Shown here: positions 17,083 through 25,652 of the stretch, piece by piece
Layout: each line of letters opens with the position of its first letter
Numbering within the stretch: the stretch's first letter is position 1
NCBI GenBank assembly: GCA_023251455.1
Contig: JAHEYT010000051.1
Location: 1 to 60,707, forward strand
DNA: 60,707 bases
From: Bacteroidota bacterium
GTDB lineage: Bacteria > Bacteroidota > Bacteroidia > Bacteroidales > Prolixibacteraceae
Direction of reading: 5' to 3'
Notes under the pieces: generated by a model
Seen by the model: the letters and a program-made list of their open reading frames with translations, nothing else
Database searches by the model: none
Told to the model about the DNA's origin: nothing
Translations under genes and position numbers: made by a program

Positions 17083-17149
17083 TGGGATCGGAAAGGTTTG
17101 ACCCCGGATTAATGCTATTCTTGCATTGCTGCTCCAATAGACGATCCCA
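17083..17149. other. Structured non-coding segment between mob and replication genes
   Basis: TGGGATCG (17083-17090) and CGATCCCA (17142-17149) are exact reverse complements, with smaller complementary pieces (AATGC and GCATT) inside. The segment is richer in G and C than its AT-rich flanks. It could be a small RNA, a replication signal or part of the transfer region. No open frame fits. Confidence 0.35.
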
Positions 17150-17274
17150 TATTACTTACTCTTTCTCTCCATCAAAAATCTTCTCAAAAAATTTGCTTTT
17201 TATAATAGTATCTTGCTACCCACACTAAAAGAGATCGCCAAATGATCTGATCAGAGTCTTATGCCTTTTTGTTT

Positions 17275-18327
17275 TTATATGTGAGATTGAGTTGCTGAAA
17301 CTGTTGGAGAGCTCTGATCCAATACCAAATCAAAGTGTTCAATTAGTTTCTTGAGTTGTGGATTTTTGTTTATCATCATTTGAAGATTGGATTCTTTCGG
17401 TTGAACCTGAAGTAGAAAATCAGCAATGTCATAACCTTCCCTGCGTTGTTGGACTGAGGCATTCCGCTCCAGGTAATCAAATATTTCAACCTCGTATCCA
17501 AGCTCCTTCATGTGATTTGCTTTGAGGCTCCATTGATCAAATGCACCTAAATCAGGAAATAGAACAATCTTACGACCTTCAAGAACATTTAAATTTTCAT
17601 CCCTGAAACAGCCATGCTTTCCCCCTGAAGCGATCCAGCAAAATTCAGGAAGATAGCACGAAGCGATTAAGGCACTCTTTTCGCTTTCAACAATAGCAAT
17701 CGGAAGAGCCTTATTCTGATTCAACATATGCTCGCCAAAAAAGCATTGTTTCAGATTAAATTCATTACCGCCAACCATAGAATGCACCCATGAAATATGG
17801 TTGTGTGGTTGTTTTATCCGTCTGCCGTTTGATGGATCGTAAAGCATAATTTTACCGGTACGGACTTTTCCGGATGAGTCAGTTTGCCAGAAAATGGTTG
17901 CTCCGGGCCAATAGTTTGCAGTTCCCACCCGATATTTCTTCATCAGATTTAATGTTTGTTCGGTTTCTAAAACAGATGTCAGAAACTGGAAAAGTTTATT
18001 TTGATCGTAACGGGTTAAACTACGGCTGACTATGGACTCATCGATAAAGCTGACGGGTACCTGTTTTTGTTGCTGAACTGCTTGTGACCTTGGTGAAAAA
18101 TCACGGATAAGCTCTGCTTTTTCAGGATTCTGTTCAAAGTATTGTTTTGGAGTGAAGTGGTATCCGCAATTATTCTCGCGATTGCAACGCCCAACATGAG
18201 CAGGGAATTCGATGATCTTGTCGCTATCAATGTAGCGTGAAAAACAGCCTTTCTCTTTGCAGGATGGGCAATTATGGCGGGTGGTTTTACCTTTGTATGG
18301 TTCTAATATAAATCTATGTGTTTTCAT
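17275..18327 (-). CDS. Primase-like protein with zinc finger and Toprim domain (DUF6371-like)
   Basis: A 350-residue protein typical of Bacteroidota mobile elements. The N-terminus has a zinc-finger-like set of cysteines (C20, C23, C28, then C48 and C54: N-C-P-S-C-K... R-C-N-R-E-N-N-C-G-Y). The centre and C-terminus have Toprim-like features, with I-V-E-S-E-K-S-A and V-L-F-P-D-L-G-A-F-D supplying acidic metal-binding residues. It probably acts in priming element replication together with the upstream DUF3987 protein. The family label is a recognition by pattern; the replication role is inferred. Confidence 0.8.
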   Translation of the reverse strand: MKTHRFILEPYKGKTTRHNCPSCKEKGCFSRYIDSDKIIEFPAHVGRCNRENNCGYHFTPKQYFEQNPEKAELIRDFSPRSQAVQQQKQVPVSFIDESIVSRSLTRYDQNKLFQFLTSVLETEQTLNLMKKYRVGTANYWPGATIFWQTDSSGKVRTGKIMLYDPSNGRRIKQPHNHISWVHSMVGGNEFNLKQCFFGEHMLNQNKALPIAIVESEKSALIASCYLPEFCWIASGGKHGCFRDENLNVLEGRKIVLFPDLGAFDQWSLKANHMKELGYEVEIFDYLERNASVQQRREGYDIADFLLQVQPKESNLQMMINKNPQLKKLIEHFDLVLDQSSPTVSATQSHI

Positions 18328-18341
18328 TATTCTTCAAATTA

Positions 18342-18536
18342 TCCGCACTTTCCACACTTTCAAGATCAAGGTATTGATATTGAAAGTTTTATGTCGTTTT
18401 CAAAATGCGCAAATGAATTGCCAAAGTACAATTTTGCGAATTTTAGAAATTGAAAAAGCGGGAAAATGCAGCGATTAATAAATTTTTAATTGTTTGAATA
18501 TCTTTGATTTAAATGTCAAAGTGTGAATAGTGCGGA
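18342..18536. repeat. Pair of inverted 20-base repeats between replication genes
   Basis: TCCGCACTTTCCACACTTTC at 18342-18361 is matched in reverse complement at 18517-18536 with 17 of 20 identities. The two copies bracket the AT-rich gap between the DUF3987 gene and the Toprim gene. Such spaced repeats could bind an initiator or regulator, or could fold the leader RNA. No function is shown. Confidence 0.5.
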
Positions 18537-18543
18537 AAATGCG

Positions 18544-19926
18544 CTAAATCAATTTCCGATAGTATCCATGTTTGTAATTATCCAGCAGTTTTTCTTTCGC
18601 ATCGCTTAAAAAGCGTTTGAATCCATCTTCCGACATAGAAAAGTTGGTAGCAATCTTAATTCCTTCAGAAGTTGAGAAATCGTAGGGTAGGGCATGATAA
18701 AGTTTTACTTTGTCCGAAGGGAGCTGCTCCAATCGGGTAGTGCATCCAATAAAGGATTGAACCCTAGAAGCGGTTTTCCGGAAATATTCAACTAATTCAA
18801 TTGCTCCCTGCACACTAACCGAGTCGATACATTCTTTTTCTGCTTCCCGGCAAAGCCATCGGACCATTTGCAATATCAGGCAAAAGCGGACAGCATAAAT
18901 TTCCAGTTTGCTATACACACCCAGCATATCTTCGTGACTTTCCGTATTATAGAGATCAGTATTTTTCCGTTGCCACACATAAAGCTGTTCTTTGGCCACA
19001 TTTTCAAACGGAAGTTCAAGCGAAACAGGATCTCCGTTTTCATCCACTTGGTAATCCAAATTGATTAATTCTTTCATCAGGTTATGCCAGAGAGGGAAGA
19101 TACTTAATGGAAGTTGTCGGTGATTCCAATATTGCTTTTCCGTTTTTTTTGGTAAAACAAACAGAATGCGATCCAAAAAACCATTCTGGTTTCGTTCACC
19201 TTTGGCCAGTTCCTTTAATACCCCATGTTGAATGGTGCCAATTACACCAATAAATGAACGCTTTACGGAAACAGAATTTTTTGCCCCGCGTCTATCCAGA
19301 ATAATGGGTTTGCCGTTGTATAGAGACAGCCAAAACTGTTCTTCAGAGCCTTTAGTATAGCGATTGAAATTTTTAAACCAGGACGCTAACTCATCAGAAT
19401 AAAGACAGATGCCTCTTTTATTATTTTCATGGATAAAAGCTAGGGATTCAGGTGTCACATCAGAAACTACAAACTTTTTTAGAACTGGTTCCTCCGGAAA
19501 GGTTGAGATTCCTTGCGTTTCCAACTCTTTCTTGCTCAGAGATAACAATTCCTCATACTCTTTATACTTCTGCTTAAATTTTACAGATTCCTCAGCATCG
19601 TGTTCAAACAGGGGTTGAAGGGCAAAGCTCAATGGATGACTCTTATTCGTTCCTGGACGACCAATGAGCGCTAAATATAAGATGGCACGCTCTGTCCAGC
19701 CTTCCTTAACTTTTGCAACATGGGTATTTCCAATTCCAACCGACAAAGCAAAACACAGCGAGGAGGCAATGTAATCGATTGGAAAATTAAGGCACTCTCC
19801 AGTTGTAGAAATAATCTCCTGTACCTTTTCAGGAAAGACGTGCACCGGAAATTCTGCCACAATTGATTGGTCTGCATAATTCAAGGCTTCGCTGATAATA
19901 TCCTTTGCTGTAATTTTCGTGTCCAT
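18544..19926 (-). CDS. DUF3987 helicase/primase-like protein
   Basis: A 460-residue DUF3987-family protein, common in mobile elements and prophages and related to RepA/DnaB-like P-loop proteins. A Walker A-like G-R-P-G-T-N-K-S lies at residues 89-96, and a Walker B-like run, G-I-C-L-Y-S-D-E-L-A, is near residue 175. A C-terminal DUF3987 helical region follows. It is downstream of the HTH protein (18-base gap) and upstream of the primase-like gene, so the three form a replication/regulation unit. Helicase activity is inferred from the family and not proven. Confidence 0.85.
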   Translation of the reverse strand: MDTKITAKDIISEALNYADQSIVAEFPVHVFPEKVQEIISTTGECLNFPIDYIASSLCFALSVGIGNTHVAKVKEGWTERAILYLALIGRPGTNKSHPLSFALQPLFEHDAEESVKFKQKYKEYEELLSLSKKELETQGISTFPEEPVLKKFVVSDVTPESLAFIHENNKRGICLYSDELASWFKNFNRYTKGSEEQFWLSLYNGKPIILDRRGAKNSVSVKRSFIGVIGTIQHGVLKELAKGERNQNGFLDRILFVLPKKTEKQYWNHRQLPLSIFPLWHNLMKELINLDYQVDENGDPVSLELPFENVAKEQLYVWQRKNTDLYNTESHEDMLGVYSKLEIYAVRFCLILQMVRWLCREAEKECIDSVSVQGAIELVEYFRKTASRVQSFIGCTTRLEQLPSDKVKLYHALPYDFSTSEGIKIATNFSMSEDGFKRFLSDAKEKLLDNYKHGYYRKLI

Positions 19927-19944
19927 AACTTTGAGTTTACAGAC

Positions 19945-20313
19945 CTAATTTCTATGCGCAAATGATCTGCGGGGCTTTTTTAGATATAGTTCTGATTCAA
20001 TTTCAGCTTTTATCTCATCGATTGTTTTCTTTCTCCCATTCGATATCCATTGCATAAGTTCATCCTCAAAGAAATAAAGCTTTTTCCCATTCTTATAGCA
20101 TGGAATCAATCCTTTGCGAACTAAGGCGTAAATGGTTGGTTTGGCTTTCTTTACAAAGCTGCAAGCTTCATCAATTTCAATAGGTCTTCGTTTTTCAACG
20201 GATTGTGGCTTGTTTTTCTCAACTAACTCACGGATTTGAGATACTTCCTGAATGAGAAAAGCTACCGCCTCGGGTAACTTGTCGAATGTAATTTTATCTG
20301 CACACATATTCAT
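19945..20313 (-). CDS. Helix-turn-helix protein, excisionase-like
   Basis: A 122-residue protein with an N-terminal helical part and a MerR/excisionase-type helix-turn-helix (HTH_17): I-E-I-D-E-A-C-S-F-V-K-K-A-K-P-T-I-Y-A-L-V-R-K-G-L-I-P, with C-Y-K-N-G-K-K-L-Y-F wing-like residues after it. Proteins of this type in Bacteroidota elements act as recombination directionality factors or as regulators of the following replication genes. A strong hairpin lies about 30 bases upstream of the start. The exact role is not certain. Confidence 0.8.
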   Translation of the reverse strand: MNMCADKITFDKLPEAVAFLIQEVSQIRELVEKNKPQSVEKRRPIEIDEACSFVKKAKPTIYALVRKGLIPCYKNGKKLYFFEDELMQWISNGRKKTIDEIKAEIESELYLKKPRRSFAHRN

Positions 20314-20336
20314 TTTTTTAATGGTTTATGTGCAAA

Positions 20337-20382
20337 TAAAAAAGGTGTTTTACTGGTGTTAATAGACACCTGTAAAACACCT
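20337..20382 (-). terminator. Rho-independent terminator after the 245-residue membrane protein gene
   Basis: Arms 20343-20359 and 20366-20382 (17 bases, one mismatch) surround a 6-base loop. On the minus strand a run of six T follows at 20337-20342. It lies 22 bases past the stop of the upstream gene and just before the HTH gene, so it isolates the two or works as an attenuator. Confidence 0.75.
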
Positions 20383-20404
20383 TAAAAACACTTATAGACA
20401 GTGA

Positions 20405-21142
20405 TTATTCTTGCTTGAAAAGGTTACTATTCAGTTTGATTGTGCAGTTTTGGTCTTGAATTCTTAATTTTTTCTTGATGGTTTCTATATCACTTACCTC
20501 TTTGAGTGTAGGAGCAAATACTTTTTTCAAGAAAATAGCCATTCCGTATTGATCCGAAATGCGAAAATGGTTCCATATGTTCCATCCAAAATGGTAAACA
20601 TCTGTTGTATTTATCTGGTCGCTAACTTTAATTGGAGTAATTTGGACTAATTCTTTTCTCTCGGAGTAAAGCTCAATGTAATGGCACAATCGATTCAGAT
20701 CCTGATCTAAAATAAATGGAGCAAATATGGTTTGAGTATAAAGGATGGCTGTCGCCCGGGTTTCATCTAGCTTCTTTTCTTCTGTCAGTTGATGCGCTTT
20801 TCTGATTTCTTCAAAGCTGGCTGAATGTAACTCCGCTTGTGGCTCAGCTTTAATGTCAAGGCTTTGGACTAAAGTTAGTTTTTTAACATTTATACTACGT
20901 CTGAAAAATGGGATGAGGACTATGATCTTGCCTATCCAGGGGAGCAATAAGCTCCGTAAAACCACATGAATACTCAAATAAACGGAAAATGAAACTACAA
21001 TAGCCAAGAAGAAACAGACATTCGCTGTAAAAGCATCAAAGCCAACCATGATTGTGAATAGCCGCACAAAGATTGCAAAAATCCCAGCGGCACAAGCTAC
21101 AAACAGGTAGAGAATGATATTTTCTAAATTCTTGTCTTCCAT
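20405..21142 (-). CDS. Membrane protein of the mobile element, hypothetical
   Basis: A 245-residue protein of no named family. Two or three hydrophobic helices occupy the first 95 residues (I-I-L-Y-L-F-V-A-C-A-A-G-I-F-A-I-F; V-C-F-F-L-A-I-V-V-S-F-S-V-Y-L). A soluble cytoplasmic domain of about 140 residues follows. It lies between the integrase and the HTH gene on the same strand, with its own terminator downstream. Similar membrane proteins occur next to integrases in mobilizable elements. No activity can be assigned. Confidence 0.6.
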   Translation of the reverse strand: MEDKNLENIILYLFVACAAGIFAIFVRLFTIMVGFDAFTANVCFFLAIVVSFSVYLSIHVVLRSLLLPWIGKIIVLIPFFRRSINVKKLTLVQSLDIKAEPQAELHSASFEEIRKAHQLTEEKKLDETRATAILYTQTIFAPFILDQDLNRLCHYIELYSERKELVQITPIKVSDQINTTDVYHFGWNIWNHFRISDQYGMAIFLKKVFAPTLKEVSDIETIKKKLRIQDQNCTIKLNSNLFKQE

Positions 21143-21307
21143 CTGATCATAAAGATAATATGATTTTTTTATTTGAGACTAATCCTGATTGCCGATTCAT
21201 ATTTAGACTTATCCATATTTATAGCACAACCTTGAATTATTTTCTGAACGTTTTTTTGAAGACCTAATTATCCTTACTCCTGTATCGTTGCATAGTTGTA
21301 TAAGTGT

Positions 21308-22543
21308 TTAGAAATCCATTATCTTTTTGGCAATTTCTCTTTTCTTTTCGTCTTCAAACCCTGCAAAATAGCCGATTGTTGTTTTTAGGTTGCTATGGCT
21401 TAATGCTTCGCTAACATACTCCAAACTTGCTCCGTTTCTTATAGCACTGGTGGCAAATGAATGTCTTGCCCAATACGTGCTAACCTTTTCGTTAATCTCA
21501 ATACTTTTCGCAAATTTGACAAAATGCTGGTTGATATATCGAATGAAATTTTTCAATTCTCGGTGTTGTTCAACAGGGGTTGTGGAATGATCAATAATGC
21601 TAAATACATAAGTACTGGGGTCTGTTTGTTCATTCCCATACTTTTCAATAACCGAAAGCGTAAATTTTTCTAAGTATACAATTACTGGAGCTTGTTTTTT
21701 ATTTGTGCTTGATGTTTTCGCGCGTCTAAAGGAAAGAGTATCACCCGAAATATCTTTGTATTGAAGGTTTGCAATGTCTTTAATATTCATTCCATTACAA
21801 GCATATGAAAAAAACCAGAATGCTTTTGCCTTTTCCTGTTCTGGTGTCTTAGGTTGGGTGGTAAAAAGGGCTTTCAACTGTTCTTTTGATAATGCCTTTT
21901 TTAAGCTCTTGGGGGCTGGTATGCTGTATTTCTTCTTTCCAAAAGGGTAATATTCGATTTCAATAATCTGTTCTGAAATAGCAGTGTTGAATATTGCTCT
22001 TAATGGTCGTAAGTACATTCCAACCGTGGTTGGGCTACAATGCTTTTCATCAATTATAAAATTCTCATAGTTTTTAAGCCACTGGGGGGTAATTGTGTGA
22101 AATGTTAAATTTTCCTTCTTATGAAAATCTAAAAGAGATTTCAAACTATATTCGTAATTCGAAGCTGTTCCGATTTGCTTATTTAGTTTGTATTGTTCAA
22201 TTGCTTGGTTGAAATAGTATTTGATGTCCTTCGTTTCATTAATCTTACCTTCGAACAATTTTTTCTCAAATGCTTCGAAACTAAAGTGATTTAGTTTTTC
22301 AGCGACTTCAATCGCTCGTTTCTCAACTGAACTTATTTTTAATCTGGAGTTCTGGAGTTCTTTATTTGATTTACTCCCATGCATAATATTTTCAAACTCA
22401 TCTTCCGTGAATTCAAATTTTGTTGGATATAGTTTTTGTTTTCTGGGTTGTGGTGTGAATACCCTAAGTTTAACAGGAAACTTTTTGTTTTTCTTTTTCC
22501 TTCGGGTATCTAAGAAAATTGAAATGAAGTATTCGTTTGTCAT
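21308..22543 (-). CDS. Tyrosine recombinase/integrase of the mobile element
   Basis: A 411-residue phage-type integrase of the Bacteroidota group. It has an Arm-type N-terminal domain, a SAM-like core-binding domain (about 110-210) and a C-terminal catalytic domain. Visible active-site residues are A-R-H-S-F-A-T, S-H-S-N-L-K-T-T and G-Y-F-A-G-F with the nucleophilic Tyr. The usual first catalytic Arg region reads C-N-G-M-N-I-K-D-I-A-N-L, as is common in this group. The gene starts about 160 bases from the tRNA 3' fragment, the normal place for an integrase next to its att site. Confidence 0.92.
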   Translation of the reverse strand: MTNEYFISIFLDTRRKKKNKKFPVKLRVFTPQPRKQKLYPTKFEFTEDEFENIMHGSKSNKELQNSRLKISSVEKRAIEVAEKLNHFSFEAFEKKLFEGKINETKDIKYYFNQAIEQYKLNKQIGTASNYEYSLKSLLDFHKKENLTFHTITPQWLKNYENFIIDEKHCSPTTVGMYLRPLRAIFNTAISEQIIEIEYYPFGKKKYSIPAPKSLKKALSKEQLKALFTTQPKTPEQEKAKAFWFFSYACNGMNIKDIANLQYKDISGDTLSFRRAKTSSTNKKQAPVIVYLEKFTLSVIEKYGNEQTDPSTYVFSIIDHSTTPVEQHRELKNFIRYINQHFVKFAKSIEINEKVSTYWARHSFATSAIRNGASLEYVSEALSHSNLKTTIGYFAGFEDEKKREIAKKIMDF

Positions 22544-22705
22544 CGTAAAAAATTATTAGGGAAAAATAGTTTGCATATCATTTGCATACAAAGATACAAA
22601 ATTTGCATACAACAACAATTAACAAACATAAATAATATCTTTGCTATAGCTTGATATACATAGTAAATGATTAATAAATGAATAGCAAATATAAGTACTA
22701 TATTC

Positions 22706-22750
22706 TGACTGGCAGTCAAAAGGTCATCGGTTCGATTCCGATATTCTCCA
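22706..22750 (+). tRNA. 3' half of a tRNA gene (read as tRNA-Ala GGC): right attachment site
   Basis: With standard numbering the segment gives C32-T33, anticodon GGC (22711-22713), A37, a 3' anticodon stem TCAAA, variable loop AGGTC, T-stem ATCGG/CCGAT around TTCGATT, and a 3' acceptor strand ATTCTCC plus A73. T at position 70 and A73 fit alanine identity. The 5' half is absent: the bases upstream are element DNA. This is a displaced tRNA end created by integration, next to the integrase. The amino-acid assignment is less sure than the tRNA nature. Confidence 0.75.
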
Positions 22751-22759
22751 CTGAAAATC

Positions 22760-22797
22760 AAAGAGTTGTAAGGGTAAGATCTTGCGACTCTTTTTTT
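22760..22797 (+). terminator. Terminator following the tRNA fragment
   Basis: Arms 22760-22772 and 22781-22793 pair over 13 positions, two of them G-U wobble, around an 8-base loop, with a run of T after it. It is the original terminator of the tRNA gene, left on the chromosome side of the junction. This supports placing the right element boundary at or before 22750. Confidence 0.75.
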
Positions 22798-22906
22798 GTG
22801 CTAACAATTGAACTAACATATACCACTTTTCCCTAACATCTTTCAAAAAAAATCAAAGTTAGTTGTAACGAAAACTGTTTTCAGGAGTCTCTTAGGTTAT
22901 TAAACC

Positions 22907-25543
22907 ATGTCCATGAAAACAAAACTTTATTTGGCTAGTCTATTTCTAGTCACTACTAATTATCTTTTTGCTCAAAATCAGCCTAAAAAGGAATATTTCC
23001 CCGGAGAATGTGCAAAAAATGAACTCTCTATTGATGGGAAACTGGATGATCCCGCCTGGACGAAAGCCACATGGCAGGACGATTTTACGCAGTATGAACC
23101 TTCCGAAGGGAAAAAGCCTTCACAAAGAACTGAGTTTGCTATTTTGCTCGATGAAAACCATGTCTATGTTGGGTTCAAATGCTGGGATAACCACCCCGAT
23201 AGCATTGTGCAGAGACTTACCCAGCGCGATAATGTTGATGGTGATTTAGTTGCTGTTCAGTTTGATTCGTACTTCGACAAACGAACCGCGTTTTCATTTT
23301 TTGCAAATGCTGCGGGCATAAAACAAGATTTTATTGTTAGCAATGATGGAGAGAACGAAGACAACACTTGGGACCCAATCTGGTCGGTTAAAACCAGTCG
23401 CGATGACAAAGGTTGGTATGCCGAAATTAAAATCCCGTTGACACAATTGCGCTTTGAAGGGAATTCGGAACAAACCTGGGGATTGCAGGTCGCCAGAATG
23501 CTTTTCAGAAAGCAGGAAGTGAGCTTGTGGCAAGCTTCGTCAAAAAAGACTGCGGGATGGGTTTCGCAATATGGCGAGTTGAAAGGATTAAAAAACCTGA
23601 AGTCGCGAAAAGTGGCTGATGTTATGCCCTACGCCGTTGCCCGAACTGACCGCTACGAAAAAGAATCTGGGAATCCATTTAAACAATCCGGAAAAAAGAA
23701 CCAGCTGGATGTTGGTTTAGATGGCAAACTTGGCCTGACCAATAACCTGACACTGGATTTCACCATCAATCCTGACTTCGGACAGGTTGAGGCCGACCCT
23801 TCGCAGGTAAACCTCACTTCGTTTGAAACTTTCTTTCAGGAAAAACGCCCGTTTTTTATTGAAGGCAAAAATATTCTGAGCTTTCCACTCATGTTTGGCG
23901 ACGGAGACCTGGCTTCGGAAAACCTGTTTTATTCACGACGGATTGGACGACGCCCGCATAATAGTCCTGAACTGGCAGATGATGAATACGTGAAAGCTCC
24001 TGAGTTTACCAGTATTTTGGGGGCTGCCAAAATCACCGGGAAAACCAAAACCGGATGGTCGCTTGGTGTTCTTGAAAGCTTGACGTCTGATGAGTTTGCT
24101 GATATCAGTAATGGTCATCAGCGTCGCGAAATGATTGAACCATTCACTAATTACACCGTAGGACGTGTACAAAAAGACTTCAATAAAGGCAACACCCTTT
24201 TAGGTGGAATATTTACGTCGGTCAACCGTAACCTGGGAGAAGAACAGTTGGATTACCTGCACAAATCGGCTTTTACCGGTGGATTCGATTTTACTCATAA
24301 ATGGCACAATAAAGATTGGCAACTCGACTTCAGTACTTATTTCAGCAGGGTTGAAGGAAGCGCCGAAGCGATCACCAACACTCAAAAATCATGGATTCAC
24401 GGGTTTCAGCGACCTGATGCCTCTTACCTGAAATTGGATACAACACGCACCAGCTTATCAGGTCAGGGCGGAAAAATCGTATTTTCGAAAAATGGCGGCA
24501 AGCTTAAATTTATGGCAGCTACAGCATGGAAATCTCCAGGTCTGGAGTTGAACGATGTGGGCTATATGCGCCAGGCCGATAATATTCTGGAAGTTGTTTG
24601 GGTGGGTTACCGCATTTACGAACCTTTCTCGATTTTCAGGAACATGAACCTGAATTTTAACCAATGGACCGAATGGAATTTCGGTGGAGAATTAACCGGT
24701 CCTGGAGGAAACATCAATGCACATACCCAATTGAAGAACTACTGGAATTTTCACCTGGGAGGCAACTGGAATGGGTCAGGCTTATCAACCACCGAACTCC
24801 GGGGTGGGCCGGCACTTAAATCTTCCGGAACAAAAAATATTTGGTTTGCATTTGGCTCAAACGATCAGAAACGGCTCACGGGCGAAGCTCAAATTATGCT
24901 GCTTGGCGGAAATGAGAAAAATTCGAAACAAATGTTCGACATGGGCATCAGCCTGGGATACCGCCCTTCTAAAAGCCTGAAAATTACGCTTTCTCCAAGT
25001 TTTAACTCAAATAACGACGAGCTTCAATATGTAACTCAACAGGATTATTCCAACAAAACCGATTACATTTTTGCACGCATCCATCAGAAAACGCTGAGCG
25101 CCTCGTTGCGGATAAACTACATTATCACTCCAAATCTGAGTATCCAATATTGGGGGCAGCCCTTTTTTGCGAGTGGAAAATATACCGAGTTTAAGCGGAT
25201 TACCGATAGCCGTGCCAGTAATTATACCGATCGGTTTAGCCTGCTGACCGACAACGAATTGGCCTATGTAAATGCTGATGAGCAATATCGGGTTTCTGAT
25301 CAGGCTGGAAGCCAACTTTACACGTTTGACCAACCCGATTTCAATGTCAAGGAGTTTTTATCGAATATGGTTGTTCGGTGGGAATATTTGCCCGGATCGA
25401 CAATTTATCTGGTTTGGTCGCAAACTCGTAATCAGTCGGTTTCTGATGGCAACTTTAATTTGCACAACGACTTTACTACCTTATTCGACGATAAACCATA
25501 CAATGTTTTTCTCCTGAAAATGTCTTTCAGGCTTGGCAAATAA
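22907..25543 (+). CDS. DUF5916 outer-membrane-associated protein with CBM9-like domain
   Basis: An 878-residue exported protein. The signal peptide ends L-F-A-Q at about residue 22. A carbohydrate-binding CBM9-like domain follows (I-D-G-K-L-D-D-P-A-W...V-Y-V-G-F-K-C-W-D, about 40-240). The rest is the DUF5916 region, rich in beta-strand repeats and probably a barrel. Such proteins are frequent in Bacteroidota; some are annotated as hydrolases, but the activity is not established. Two ATG codons (22907 and 22913) fit; the first is used. It is the first chromosomal gene to the right of the integrated element. Confidence 0.85.
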   Translation: MSMKTKLYLASLFLVTTNYLFAQNQPKKEYFPGECAKNELSIDGKLDDPAWTKATWQDDFTQYEPSEGKKPSQRTEFAILLDENHVYVGFKCWDNHPDSIVQRLTQRDNVDGDLVAVQFDSYFDKRTAFSFFANAAGIKQDFIVSNDGENEDNTWDPIWSVKTSRDDKGWYAEIKIPLTQLRFEGNSEQTWGLQVARMLFRKQEVSLWQASSKKTAGWVSQYGELKGLKNLKSRKVADVMPYAVARTDRYEKESGNPFKQSGKKNQLDVGLDGKLGLTNNLTLDFTINPDFGQVEADPSQVNLTSFETFFQEKRPFFIEGKNILSFPLMFGDGDLASENLFYSRRIGRRPHNSPELADDEYVKAPEFTSILGAAKITGKTKTGWSLGVLESLTSDEFADISNGHQRREMIEPFTNYTVGRVQKDFNKGNTLLGGIFTSVNRNLGEEQLDYLHKSAFTGGFDFTHKWHNKDWQLDFSTYFSRVEGSAEAITNTQKSWIHGFQRPDASYLKLDTTRTSLSGQGGKIVFSKNGGKLKFMAATAWKSPGLELNDVGYMRQADNILEVVWVGYRIYEPFSIFRNMNLNFNQWTEWNFGGELTGPGGNINAHTQLKNYWNFHLGGNWNGSGLSTTELRGGPALKSSGTKNIWFAFGSNDQKRLTGEAQIMLLGGNEKNSKQMFDMGISLGYRPSKSLKITLSPSFNSNNDELQYVTQQDYSNKTDYIFARIHQKTLSASLRINYIITPNLSIQYWGQPFFASGKYTEFKRITDSRASNYTDRFSLLTDNELAYVNADEQYRVSDQAGSQLYTFDQPDFNVKEFLSNMVVRWEYLPGSTIYLVWSQTRNQSVSDGNFNLHNDFTTLFDDKPYNVFLLKMSFRLGK

Positions 25544-25652
25544 CTCGTTTTTTTATTTTAGATAATACCGGAAAGTCCTTTTGCTGATGTAAGAGGATTT
25601 TTCTATTTTTAGCCGGAATTGAAAAATAACCCATAAAACTAATAATCATATC

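Larger units (their letters stand above)
14849..22750. mobile_element. Mobilization, replication and integration module of an integrated mobilizable element
   Basis: Seven co-directional minus-strand genes form a typical Bacteroidota mobilizable-element backbone: integrase, membrane protein, HTH protein, DUF3987, Toprim/DUF6371, MobC-like, relaxase and accessory protein (the last two are counted with the oriT between them and the replication genes). A tRNA 3' fragment next to the integrase marks the right end. No type IV secretion genes are seen, so the element would need a helper. The left end is not in this block. The cargo genes between base 1 and 14.4 kb are probably part of the same island. 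Confidence 0.75.

Noticed and set aside
18342..18536. Ends of an insertion sequence
   Set aside because: The 155-base spacer has no transposase, and the repeats fall between two element replication genes.
22706..22750. tRNA assignment other than Ala (for example Gln or Leu)
   Set aside because: Placing CTG or CAA as anticodon breaks the standard spacing to the AGGTC variable loop and T-arm. The identity still needs a tRNA search of the complete gene.
22540..22761. Open frame crossing the tRNA fragment
   Set aside because: It runs antisense to the tRNA piece and has no family or start signal.
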